Assembly: GCA_950295325.1 (NCBI GenBank)
Contig: OX485806.1
Span: 4,154,001-4,218,000 of the forward strand
From: Polytrichum commune
Lineage: Eukaryota; Streptophyta; Polytrichopsida; Polytrichales; Polytrichaceae
Direction: 5' to 3'
DNA: 64,000 nucleotides
Below are positions 48,214-60,752 of the stretch, one piece after another. The notes beneath the pieces are model-generated. The model saw nothing but the letters and a program-made list of their open reading frames with translations. It made no database searches and was not told the origin of the DNA. Position 1 is the first letter of the stretch. Each line of letters opens with the position of its first letter. The translations under genes and the position numbers were made by a program.

Positions 48214-51200
48214 CCGCGGGTTAGGGTTCGAGCTAGCTGACCTAGAATTAGTATGGTTGGATGAGAGGTGGTCCCGGTCCTGCAGGAGGTTAAGAACGTG
48301 GTGCCACTAGGGGTAGTTGACCCTACATTTCACTCTTGGGAAATTCCAGATGCCAATTGACATTCCTCCCTAAGGTCTCGCCCATTTTCAACTACTTTCT
48401 AATGTCGGAGGCGATGAATCACTCACGCCTAGATTCATGTGCGTGCGGCTTCCTGACACATTTTCCAGATTCAACGATGGCCAGCCAAAATGTGCAGTGG
48501 TGTCAAGAACACCATCCCACACTCAAACCACTCAAATGTCGAATCTTGAATTACAAATCTCAACCTCCCAGCTCGAAGTACCGATGTTCACTTGAGATGA
48601 CCAACATCTGATTATCCAACACTTGAGAATCTCTAGCTGGTGTCAAGAGCATGGATCATTACTGATACATCTTCCAAGCTTCAACCATGACCGGCCAAAT
48701 CTGCACTGAGGTAAAGAACTAAATCCCATCCCCTGCCTCATTCAAATTTCAACCTCCCAGCGCGAAGTCACACCACTCAATATTCGCTTGAGATGACCAA
48801 CATCTGATCATCTAACACTTGAGAATCTGTAAGTTAGCCGGTGTCAAGAGTATGCATCAACATTTCTAAAATGTAGCGATTCCAATCTTGTAGACAAAAA
48901 CTTTCACTTTGAAGAGACAGTCGATGATCTGTGAGTAAGTAGTTGCTTGAGGAGCCGAGAGAACAGAAGATTAAGTGAATCCAGGCAGCCAAGTGGCCGC
49001 GTTTGGTGACTTCGGCAGAATCACGTGGGTCATGGGCTCTCTTCAAGAGTGGATGTGAAGGCAACAAAATCTGAAATGCACCTCCAGTGACCAAAAAGAG
49101 CACTTTTAAATTCCTCCTTCTAATGCAAGCCTGGTCCCATGAGATGAACATGTTGCCTGTCTTACCTTGCAATTGAATGTGCTCAATATGTAAACGAAAA
49201 ATAGTGCAAACTGTCTTATATGTCATCTTTACCATAACATTAATGGGGTCATTACCCCCCCCCCCCCTAAGAGCTTTTGGGGGAGGTAGATACGGGCAGG
49301 GGCAGCCCCCAGAAAGAAATCAAAAACTTCTGCCCGTCCCACCTAACTTCAAAAAAATCATTGCCTTTGGATTTTTAATGATCAATTATCCACAAATCCC
49401 ATATTGAGTGCACTTCACCTTCAAAGTCCAACATCCTATATATATGCTTCCAATTAGTAAATAAGCAATTTATTGGAATTTCATCCCTGTAGTGAAATTG
49501 TCAATTAATCATGTGTTAACTCGGAAGTCACAAACATTACCAAGTCCTCATTAACATTGAGGTTATAATTTTTGTGACTTACCATTCGAAGGGGTCTTTA
49601 TCATTCTAAAATGAAACTTAAATTGATGTGTTGATTTTAGTATGTATATTTTTGCATACTTTATAAAGCCTTCTACTTTCAAAAGTATTCCTACACATTC
49701 AAATTACTTAAGCAAGATTAAATGGAGAGTCTCAAACGTTGAAGACAATAAAGATGCATGCAAATATATACAATGCAAAACAAACAACATAATATGGAGA
49801 GCCAAAATGGAGGATATATATTTTAAATCCTCAATATAGAACATAAGGGGTAATAACGAATGATTTGAATGCCAAATTTGCAATTGAATCCACATTATCA
49901 ATCTAAATACTAGGGAGCTTAATAATTCACTTATTAGTTGCAGAAGCCTTTGTGGCCATCTTTTTCTCTTTTGCTTGTTGTCCCTCAACGACCCTAAAAA
50001 TCTCTTCTTTACGGTTATAACTTTTCATGCGGACTAGGCCCATTGATCCGAGGCCGGGCATTCAAATGTTTCCGTTGGGAGACCACACTATGGGAGGATC
50101 CGTAACTTAGTGTAACATATGTTGACGATTGTCTAACATTGCGGTGAAACGCAAGAAAATGCTCAGACTCTAATGGACCACTTATTGTTGGATTAGAGAC
50201 CTATAAGGTTCAAACAACACCACACAATACGACGTTTAGGATGTGAGTCTGTAACATAGACTTGCTATTCAATAAGAGTAAAGAACATATCTCCAATAGT
50301 TGCTAGTTTGGAATGCGAGTTTGTAACCTTGGATCGAGACCAACAATTTATGAGAAAATGGAAGCTCGATGGAAGTAGGCAAATGTTTAACTTGTGAACA
50401 CGATTTCAATAACTAATATTATGCTAGAAAACAAAATGAAAAGGAAGTGAGTGTGCATGTTCGTTATGGATATATCAGTTGTGGGCTTCGGGTCAAGGGT
50501 CATGATTTTGATCGGGGCAACAAAGATGTTTGTAGGTCCAAACATTGAAGAGGGTTGTCTCCCACTTCAGTGACGGGGGAGATGACGATCGGACTAAGAT
50601 CAGCCAACCGTGGAAGGAGTTGATGCAGGAGGGTGTATGACGATGGACAATGAGGACATTATGTTGTCAATTTAGGTTGAGTCGACCTAAATGAGGACAA
50701 TATGTTGTCAATTTAGGTTGAGTCGACCTAAATGAGTCGATTTCCCAGCTTAACATACTCTCATTTTAATGGAAACTACGGCGGAATTTACGGCGGAAAA
50801 TCAAATGTTATTTTTTTACTTGTACTCTACAACTTTCCAGTGGTTTTCATTTCATTCTTGGATTAATAGTTTGCTTTATGTACTCTCAATTCACTGGAAA
50901 ACTCTCATTTTAATGAATATTGTGTTGAGGGAGCATTGACGCATGCAGGCTCCGCGATTGGGGGTAAGTTTGCATGACAAAGAATGGAATTGAAGAGGAT
51001 GTCACACGGGGGAGCCTTGATGTGGAGATGCGTGCTAGGCCCTAGAGGAGCGTCATTGTCATCCTAAGACAACAAGGTGTCTTGATGGCGTTCGAGTGCT
51101 CATTTCTCTTTGCAGAGGGGAGAGGGCAACAAAGCATATGCAAGGTTGACAACTTTTGTGGGTGGGTAGTCCACGACACCGTCGCTGATCTTGGAGTAAT

Positions 51201-51870
51201 CAATGATGGAGGCTACATCCACTACCGAGAATTGGTAGAGTGAGGGCAATTGGAAGTCATTCATGCCGCAAGATGGGGAGCTACGGGAAGATGGGGATGC
51301 GGAAAGGCCGTTGGTGACAAGAAATGTACTTTGAGGGGGCAATATGAGAGCACATATCCATGCCAAAAAGAAAGAGCAAACATTAGACACAACAATGTCG
51401 AGAAAATATAATCACAAAAATGGAGATTTTTTCATATTGAACTATTGAATTCCGAGAGTTGGCGGATGCCTTATATACATCATTGGTGGGGGGTAATGGC
51501 CCATTGCCAATAGGGTTGGAGAGGACAAAACTTGAGATGCTAGCAGGGTGGCGCACAAACCTCTTAAGGTAGGGAGCTAGCTCATTCATAAGGAGGTGTC
51601 ATTTATATCATCGGTCCATGTGTAAGGGAAGATGACAGTGCCATAGGGGGTTAAGGACGCTCTTGGTGGGGCCACCGTCCATGAGGAGGGTGTTCTCCGC
51701 GGTCAACCGCCACCCGTGAGGAACCCCTCCAAACGAGGGACACCAACCTAGAGGTTGGACTTGAGGACCTTAAGGAATTGTTGCCTTATATACATCATTG
51801 GTGGGGGGTAATGGCCCATTGCCAATAGGGTTGGAGAGGACAAAATTTGAGATGCTACCAGGGTGGCATG
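48214..51870. repeat. Repeat-bearing stretch without a recognised gene
   Basis: Contains a diverged tandem repeat of about 195 bp (about 48447-48640 and 48641-48835, sharing GAGATGACCAACATCTGAT), a 41-bp tandem duplication (50651-50691 and 50692-50732, unit starting TGAGGACA), and a direct repeat of about 88 bp (about 51469-51556 and 51784-51871, with GGGGGGTAATGGCCCATTGC). A minus-strand frame at 51100-51390 is unrecognised and not called. Confidence 0.6.
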
Positions 51871-51906
51871 GGGTTTAGGGTTTTGGGTTTAGGGTTAGGG
51901 TTTAGG
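51871..51906. repeat. Short interstitial telomere-like tract
   Basis: Degenerate repeats of the plant telomere unit, including GGGTTTAGGG, TTTGGGTTTAGGG and TTAGGGTTTAGG. Too short to be a chromosome end. Confidence 0.75.
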
Positions 51907-51919
51907 AATTTTTTTTATT

Positions 51920-52443
51920 GGTTATGAAACTTTATGGGCAAGGGGGATCAATTATTATTTTTAAAGTGGCATCTCGGATCCGAGATGCCACTTTAAAAAA
52001 CATATTGATCCCCCCTTCCCATAAAGTTTCATAACTAATGCCTGAAAATTCCAAAAAATTCCAAAACTTGTGTTCATACAATATATCAATAGTTTTGGAT
52101 TGTGTGATTTTTTAAAAATTTGTTCGAATTGTTTGTAAAATTTTATGGGGGATAGATTTTTTATTTTTATTTTTTAATGTGGCATCTCGGATCCGAGATG
52201 CCCCTTTTAAAAGGAAAAATGATCTCCCTTGCTCGGAAAGTCTTATAGTTTGTTCAAAACAATTCCACAAAATTCAGAAATTTGTCCTCCCACATCCGCT
52301 CAATAATTATGGATTTTTCAAAAATTGGTTATGAAACTTTATCGGCAAGGGGGATTGATTATCATTTTGAAAGTGGCATCTCATATCCGAGATGCCACTT
52401 TAAAAAATATATTGATCCCCCCTTCCCAAAAAGTTTCATAACT
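51920..52443. repeat. Three evenly spaced palindromic hairpins
   Basis: Hairpins centred near 51979, 52192 and 52386, about 200 bp apart. Each centre is GGCATCTCGGATCCGAGATG or a close variant. The outer arms of the first and third extend about 55 bp, through GGGGGATC to TATGAAACTTTA and its complement. The spacers are also similar, so this is a tandem array of a foldback unit. Confidence 0.85.
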
Positions 52444-52524
52444 AATGCCCAAAAATTCTCAAAAATTCCAAAATTTGTGTTCACACAATATATCAATAGT
52501 TTTAGGGTTTTTTATTTATTTTAT

Positions 52525-52700
52525 AAGTGTGGATATAAGAGATAAATCAAAAGCGAGGAACTTGGAGTATGCAACCCCATGTCTTCACCAAATCCAATGA
52601 CAACGGTATGTTTATATATTTGTGTGAATGGAAATGTGTGTGTGTGTGTGTGTGAATACGTGTGTGTGTGTGTGTGAATACATGTGTGAGTGTGTGAGCC
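52525..52700. repeat. TG-rich satellite, isolated copy
   Basis: A unit with GGAACTTGGAGTATGCAACC, CATGTCTTCACCAAATCCA and then (TG)n. The same unit recurs in the array beginning near 55050. Open frames rich in His-Thr on the minus strand are artefacts of the CA repeat. Confidence 0.85.
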
Positions 52701-52709
52701 CCAATCACC

Positions 52710-55049
52710 CACCCTTCAATTGTGTGCTAGTCCGGGTGGGAGATCATGTGCCACATCCTAAGCCAAACATCCTCATAAGCAAGTGCAAACTCAATTCATG
52801 TGAAGTGGGAGAAGTGGTGTGTATAACACCTTTTCTTTTATTAAGATCCGTCAAGCGCTCACAAACACTTGAGTCACCACCCTCCAAACCCAAAGCATCA
52901 CACTTCTACCCTACCCCTACTGGCACTACTCTTACTAGTACCATAGTTGGACTACCACTTAATTTCTACCACTCTGCTTACTGAATTGCAGACAACACCT
53001 TGTCTTGCGGGCTACTACCCACCAAACTCCCTAAGTTTGTCTCATGCCCGTGAGCAACCTTGCATGTCACAGACTCACATGGAGGGCGACCGAAGCTGAA
53101 CCACAATGCGGTCGACCTCCCTGTATCCCCGCCAAACTCAAGACCCCACTTCTTGCTTCATTGTACCCCCTCCTTGCAGCCTGCACTCACCGTAGCTGTC
53201 CAAGGGTTCCCACCAAGTTTCGTTGCCTCCTTGCAGCAACGTCAAAAGCGTCGCTTGTCGACAACACCCTTCCTCTCCGGCACGACCCCTTTAAACCAGT
53301 TCCCCGTTAGTCGGCGTTGCACCCCCTGAAAAGGACAACACCACACACCACAATAGGAATTCTCCAGAGCATCCTGCAATCTCAACACTATTCGAAGTGG
53401 GGTTACAACCCCTCTGCCTTCTAAGCAACCAGGGTGGAGGAAAGGAAAAAACAGCAAGAAAAATTAAGGAATTGCATCGACCCTCAGTTGATCGCCACAT
53501 CACCTTCCCTTCCCCTGGGTCTGCGGTCGCTTAATTTTGGACGCCCTTCCTACTCTTAGACATCCACGTACTTCAAGCCTCCGATCAATCACCGCAGCAT
53601 AGCCCCTCATTAGTGTGTGCACTCTTCAAGAAAGAAAACAACAGTAGGCAGACTTCCCTCAGCCTCCATCGGCGCCACTTTTGGAGTCTTAATTTCTCTT
53701 GATGCAACGTCCTTTTTTGTAGCTAAACTCCGACCAATGACGCTAAGCAGGCTAGTTCCCACTTGGCGTATCCAAGCCCGACTGTTCTAAAGGCAGCGTG
53801 AACGCAACCGCACTCACAATGCTTTGTAGTGCGTATGCATGAAGTGCAACGGTCATGAATAACTGAGACGTCCATAGCATCGATCGGCACCAGTAGTTTT
53901 GAGATTCGCTTCCGATTACTACTCAAGCATGAATTTTTTCCCCCAAACAATTAGTCTAAATCTTTGATCCCGGCTGCTCCTTAATTAGTTTGTACAAGTC
54001 AGCTTGTCATACTGTTACGCTAGAACTCTCCCAACACACTCGACCGACACCCCTGTGAATTGTTAATTATTCGTGTGTGATAATCCCTTATTCCTCTACC
54101 TTGACCCGGACCGCAAACACCATGGGGATTCAGGTGTCCGCGATGGTGTATCGGTGATTCCAAACCTTCCCAGACGTTGCCATCTACTTACTCAAACAGA
54201 TTAGAGGGAGACGTCCCAAACCTGGATCCCCTCTGACCACGACACCCTCATACCCTTCTCTTGCTACTCAACCTTCATTGCACCAAAATAGCCCCCTACG
54301 CTCAGCAGCCTTTCTCCCTTGACCTCTCACTAACAGCCTCACCAAAAGCTGAAACCTCCGATCCAGAGCTTCGCTTCCTATTCTAACAGACAACATCTAA
54401 TAATCAATCCACCACCGTTACGAAAATACCCGTCATTGTTGCATATCCGGAGCCTCACGCTGAATCCTCTGTCCGAGCATGATTCCAAGCTGCCTCGACT
54501 CTCCACGTAGCTCTCCCGCTTCGCAGTGTCTCCTTACTGCCTGCCCACATTCTGAGTCGCCCCTTCCTTTGTTGAAGCTCAGGTCACTCTCTCCTTCTCC
54601 GCGGTCCAAGTCGTGAGACAACTCGGAGGCCACTACAAAACTCCTCGAGGCAGTGGGACCTCCGCCTCATCTCGTCTCTCCTCCTTCCATTTTGGTAGGG
54701 CTTCGCCCTCTTGCTACCTCTTTCTCTCCCCTCTACCCATCTTCATGCATAATGAGGCCTCAACTTCCTACCTCCCGAGACCCCTCTAAGCTCCTCCTTT
54801 TTTCCCGCGCTGCCCGACATCTTTCGGGCCGCCCGGAAGGAAAGATGGGTTTGGACTCCTTCCTTGCCCTTTCTATCTAAGACCCCACTTGCCACACCCT
54901 TTAATTGTACTGAACTCTTTTTCTTTTTCTTTAATTTACCTTACCACTTCCCGAAGGTAAAGTTGACCTTATTAAAATTGTTTTCCATCTCTTACCTTTA
55001 TGGTGAAATTAACAACCATGTGAGCACAACTTTTAGGGCTTACAGAGTA
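52710..55049. other. GC-richer block of unknown origin
   Basis: Visibly richer in C and G than its flanks, with many short open frames and no recognisable domain. It separates one TG-satellite unit (52525-52700) from the rest of the array, so it may be an insertion. I could not find matching ends or a target duplication. A degraded retroelement or long terminal repeat is possible but unsupported. Confidence 0.35.
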
Positions 55050-56530
55050 TAATGATAAGAGTCTTAGTGTGGACATGAGAAATAATCCAAAGGTTAGGGT
55101 TTGGAATGTGTAACCTAATGTCTTCACCAAATGCATTAACAAAGGTATGTGTGTATATTTGTATGAATAAAAGTGTGTGTGTGTGTGAATATATATGTGA
55201 GTGTGATGATAAGAATGTTAGTGTGGAGATGAGAAATAATCCAAAAGTTAGGGTTTGGAATGTGTAACCTAATGTCTTCACCAAATGCATTGACAAAATT
55301 ATGTATGTATATTTGTATGAATGAAAATGTGTGTGTGTGTGTGTGTATGTGTGTGCGTGAGAGAGTATGAATGAGAATATGTATATGAATATAGGTAAGA
55401 ATGTGTATATGAGTGAGTGTAAAAATAAGAGTGTTAATGTGGATATAAGAGATCATCCAAAATTTAGGAACTTGGAGTGTGTAACCCAATATCTTTACCA
55501 AATCCATTGACAAAGGTATGTGTGTGTGTGTGTGTGTATATATATTCATTTGAATGAAAATATATGTGTATGTGTCTATGAGAAATAGTGTGAATGAGAA
55601 TATGTATATGAGTGTAAGTGATAATGTGAAAGTGTGAATGAAAATATGTGTGTGTAAGTTTAAATATTAGATAGTATAAATTAAAATGTTTGTGTATGTG
55701 TGTATGTGTAAGTGTGAATGTGTGACAGTGTGAATACACATATGTGTATGAGTATAAGTGGTGTTGTGTATGTGGGTAAAAATATGTGTAAGTGTAAGAA
55801 TTTTTTTGTTAATTTAGATATGAGAGATAAGCTAAAGTTAGGAACTTGAAAGTGTACCACCAAACGTCTTCACCAAATCCAATGACAAAGGAATGTGTAT
55901 GTATGTGTGTGAGTGTGTATAAGAAAAAATATGAATAAGAATGTGTGTGTGTGTGTGTGAGAATAAGAGTGTGTGTGTGTGTGTGAAAGTGTGAATGAGA
56001 ATGTATGTGTGTGAGTATGAGAGAGTGTAAGTGTGTGTGCATATGTATATATGTGAGAGTATGAGAGTGTAAGTGTGTAAGAGTGTGAATGTGAGTGTGA
56101 GTAATAATATGTGTGTGTGTGGTTTGTGTGTATGTATGAGATTGTATATGTATGAGAGTGTATGTGAATATGAATGATAATGTGTGTGTGATATGTATGT
56201 ATGTGCATGTTTAGGTAAGTGTGTATGTGAGTGTGAGTGATAATATGTGTGTGTGTGTGTGTCTGATTTGTGTGTATATATGAGATTGTATATGTATGAG
56301 AGAATATATGTGAATGTGAGTGATAGTGTGTGTGTAATATGTATATATGTGCATGTTTAGTTAAGTAAGTATGTGAGTGTGAGTGATAATATGTGTATGT
56401 GTGTGTGTATGTGTGATATTGTTTATGTGAATGTGAGTTGATAATATGTATGTGTGTATGTGAGTGTCTATGTGTGAGAATGTATATATGGAATGAGAAT
56501 GAGAATGTGTGTACATGAATGTATGAGATT
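55050..56530. repeat. TG/TA-rich satellite array
   Basis: About 1.5 kb of (TG)n, GTGTGAATG and TATGTGAG sequence. Units with TAATGTCTTCACCAAATGCA or close variants occur near 55110, 55270, 55488 and 55866. The remainder is a degenerate TGTGTGAGTG microsatellite. The CA-strand reading frames here are not genes. Confidence 0.92.
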
Positions 56531-56583
56531 ATAAATGAGAATGCATATGTTATTAATAATTTGCAATTGTTTTTGGATTCAAG

Positions 56584-59500
56584 ATTGTAGTGTCAGTGAT
56601 CACGATGATGATGATATAAATGTTGAATCGTTGGAAGATGTTGAAAAGATTGTCAATGAGATGCAAAAACCACAGAAAACCGACTTCAATTCTGTGATTA
56701 GCAACTTGCGTATTAAACCATCAGGGAAGTCTAGGATTTTCATTCCTATATGTCGTTTGGTTTCATTGGTTGTTGTTCGACTTGTGCTTGAGGTTGACGT
56801 GCAATTGTTAGAGAGTGAATTCATCAATGGCTATAGAGAAGGCGATAGGGTTCTATATGTATCAATTTATGATCAAAAGGCCAATCAATTTGAATTGAAT
56901 GCTCAAATGGAAGCAACTGGGAATGTTCATTGGCGTGCAACTAATGCCTCATTTAAAGAAAAACTTACTGCTGATGATCACTATGTCAGTTTGCGAAACA
57001 AAATGGTTTTTGTTTAGGAAGGAAATCATCGTGTGATTGCATGGTGACGACATATAGAGCGTTTTCATGCAGAGGATCTAGAATGGCATTATGCAGTTGA
57101 TTGCATATGCCTGAATGCATTTGGCAATGTTGGAGTTCTTTTTTAAACAATGCATGATGTGAACATGTATAAAATCCAATTTTACAAGTTGTTTTGGTCT
57201 TTGAGTTTTTTTAATTTTGACTAACATTTTAAATATATATATATTCTTCTAGGTCCACTGAAAGTGACCATGTGAAGACCAATCTTGTCCACTAACTTCA
57301 TCGCATTCGTCATTTTGGTCTTCTACCTCTTGATATTTGAAATCATTGATTTCAACTACTGATTACAAAAAAAGTGAGAAAAAGAAGGTTAATTTGACTT
57401 GGTACACTTTAACAATTGATGCCTTTGCGGGATTCTTATATAAGGTCTAATTTCGAACCCCATTTCATTTTTGTATGTTTGTTTTCATATTTATTTTAAA
57501 AGTTAAGGATTCATTATGTATTTGTGCATGTAGCGTGAAGTTGTTGTGGCTATTGATGAGACATGTAAAATTTATAATGAGACTACGCCTTCCGTGGAAA
57601 GGTCAAAACAATGATTGGGAGAGGTAATATTTAAGACACATACAAAAATCATCAAAAATATCAGAACCAGAGAATTTAAGAAATTTCTCACAGTTGCAGA
57701 TCCAATAAACGGAATGGAATTTTTGAAGGAGGTAAATTTTAATTTTAATTTATATTGTCTTTCATTATGAGTTATTTATTATAATATTTGCATACTTGAT
57801 TTCTTACATGTTTGAATATTACATACTCAAATGTTTGCAAACTTGGTCTTGGCTGTTATATTCTTAGATTGTAACATACTTAATGTTTGCATATTTAGGT
57901 CTTGCATACTTGAACTTTGCATGCTTGATTTTATATATACTTAAATTCTTGTATATTTTATTTTTTATATGCTTAACTTTTTGCATACTTACAACTTTGA
58001 TTCTTAGATAGTTGAATTCATTTGTACTTAATTTCTTGCATGATTAAATATTTGATTTTTCTATATTTTCATTATTACATACATTAATCTTATAAATTTC
58101 ATACATATTCATCATTTGAGTATTTTTCCAGGTCAATATTCATTGGAACTCCAATCTAGAACCGGAGATGACATTAGAAAAATTGCAAAAAATTACTACA
58201 TCAACAGTTTATGGCACATACAAGATGCGGTGGTTGAGGTGGTGGAATTCTTGCCCAATATTGCGTGCAACTAATTATTTATCATCTTCTTCAGTAAAGG
58301 AAAAATAATTTGATTCATTTCTTGCTCGAGCATCTCTATGGGCGCATGTATTTCATAATATTTCAATTTCATGTCACATGTAGATGCTTAATTACTTAAT
58401 GTGATTCTCATTTTCATATATTAATTTTATGTATGTTTATATTTTCTTCATTGTGTAATTGGAGGAGGAGGTTGTAAAAAAATTCGAGAATATTGAGAAA
58501 AAGTTGGATAAAGTCAATTGGAGGAATAATATACTCAAGGCCTCTGATTATGTCGAGAAATGACGTATTATGCTTTGGCATAAAATATTCTTCACTTTAA
58601 TATGTGCAGTACCTCCATTTTCTAAGGGCACCAAGCTTTTAGACTTCCCTTTCGGAGAGATAGCTATGAAAGAAAATTTATACATGTAATTTGAAATTTA
58701 ATATTACACTTAAATTGTTGAATATCTTCATTACAGTTTTTCTAGTTGCAATGCTAAAACTAAGTATGTGTGATTGTTTAATACATGTATCTGCGAAGGG
58801 AGTTGCTCGCAAAGAAAAACAATAGAATTTCTTTCTTTATCTGTTTTCTTAAATGCTTGGGTAGATAAAACCCACAAAAATTGGATTTACACTTCTGCAC
58901 AATTGAAACTTTGGGATTATCATGTTCTCTAAGAATGTTCTTGGTTTGTGGATTGTTCTGTTGTTTTCTACCCAGTAGAAGAAGAGGCTGAGCGTAAGGT
59001 TGTGATCGGAAGTACGCCCATTGATGCATCGCAAGATACAATTGAAACCAATAATGTTAATTTCCAACCCATGCAGAAAGGTGTGGTCACACAAACCGGA
59101 AAACGTAAAAGAAATTAAAATGTTGATATTCCACCTACACGTCGAAACGTAATTACCAATGATGCAACATGTATATGTACTCTTATCGACGTGGAAAAAT
59201 ATTTCTCCTTCTCGCAACAAGTCATGATTGTGGTTCAACAACCTGCAGGGCCTTCTTCATCGTCGGTTCAAGTGTTGTTAGAAAACACATGTATCTTGGA
59301 ATTGATATCAACTCTCTCACATTCTTTATTATTGAAGATTCACGACTTTGTAAAGCAAGTGAACATCTACATACTTTCTTTGATGATTTAATAATTATAT
59401 TTAATTGTTAGTTTATTATCCTCACATAAAATTGTTGTTATTTTTTCCAAATGTTATTTTATTGTTTGCGAGTGCAGTTTGATGATTTGCGTACAATACA

Positions 59501-60752
59501 AATTTTAAACGATACATGTTCGCACATAAGATTCGACTTGTTGATCACAAATTTGCTTGAAGGATTTCCCGTGCCTCTTGTCTCACCATTTGCTATTTCA
59601 AAATGTAATAAATAAAATAGTGATGAGACAAAAATAATTTTTGAATTTGCATTCCATTTTTCTTCACGATAATGGACACATTCTCTTATTCGTGTCAGAA
59701 TCCAAAAATGTTCGACTTGATGTTCGAATTTTTGCAGTAACTTATGAATTTAATTTGATTAGAGATTGGTGGGGCATCAACTTCATGCATCTATGCTCGA
59801 GTGTAGATGCATCTGCAAATGTATGTGTAACTGATAATTATTTCAAATTTCTTATATGAAAGCATCAATGTTGGCGTGAGAAACACTCGTATACTAAAAT
59901 CCATAATATTGTTGTTTTTGTAGTTTAAAAGATTTCGTGTCTTTTTGTACCGCCGAGCCAAAAAATGTAACATGGCCATTTTATTCAACAAGAATGAAAT
60001 CCTCATCAAAGAAGGTGTTAGTGTCAAGGATGATGATATTATCTTCAACTACACATCAAAGAAGAACCAATTGATGGATGGTTCAGTATCGTGGCGGGTT
60101 GCTCGAGAAAAATATCGAGACATATATCAAATGTTTATTGAATCATTAACTAAACCTGGTGGAGTAGTTGTGGATGTCACTGCATCAACATGTTCATTCT
60201 CTTAATTATAACAAAATTATGTGCATTTGTTCAAATTAATTTTTGAACCTTATTGAAATAAATTTCAATGGTGTTTGTGGGTGCTTCTGTTTATGCGTGT
60301 TTAAATAGTGGTCGTCACCTTTTTGCATATGTAGCGGACTCCCGAATCTTTAATACCACTCTCGCTCCACTTCATGCATTGTCCGCTCAACGTTCTAGAG
60401 TGCAAACACCAACACAATCCATGGTCATGGAGGATGATAAAGAACCTATCAGAAAAATGGCCAGGAAAACTCGTTTGAGTACGTAAGTTTCTCTTTGGAT
60501 TTTCTTTTAATGATTCTATTTTTTCATTGGCATTTCTTTATCATTTCTCACTCATATGATAATTGGTGTTTATTGTGCAGAGTTGATGAAGTCATTGGAC
60601 TACCCTCCGAAAGCAATGGTGCTTCCTGTATATGCAGAAACTATTCTTATTGCACATGCAGCCATGTCCACACCCATACCTTGTACGAGAACAAGGAGGT
60701 TTTCGTCACAAATGAAGAATTTTTTCCTTCTAGAGGCAACATAAGACCGTAG
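56584..60752 (+). pseudogene. Decayed ParB-like / beta-class amino-methyltransferase gene with introns
   Basis: About ten coding blocks in order on one strand, separated by AT-rich, intron-like gaps: about 56584-57190, 57252-57449, 57534-57731, 58132-58347, 58463-58682, 58976-59388, 59478-59820, 59924-60191, 60281-60482 and 60581-60752. Several edges fit AG and GT splice sites. The first block is acidic (SDHDDDD), then has ESEFINGYREGDRVLYVS and EGNHRVIAW, resembling the G-x-HR-x-x-A signature of ParB-like domains. Later blocks give RFDLLITNLLEGFP, NGHILLFVSESKNVR, WRVAREKYRDIYQMF, then ESLTKPGGVVVDVTAST and CLNSGRHLFAYVADS. This is the motif IV, then X and I order of beta-class N4/N6 DNA methyltransferases. 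At least four in-frame stops and one frameshift break it. Key catalytic motifs are altered (TNLLEG where NPPY-like is usual; DVTAST instead of a DPF-type motif). Domain calls are from motif recognition only. Confidence 0.6.

Noticed and set aside
52710-55049. Solo long terminal repeat of a retrotransposon
   Set aside because: Several TG...CA boundaries were tried by eye, but none gave matching ends with a target duplication.
55136-56208. Minus-strand frames of 77-137 codons rich in His, Thr and Ile
   Set aside because: They are translations of the CA strand of a TG/TA microsatellite; every frame is low complexity and there is no domain.
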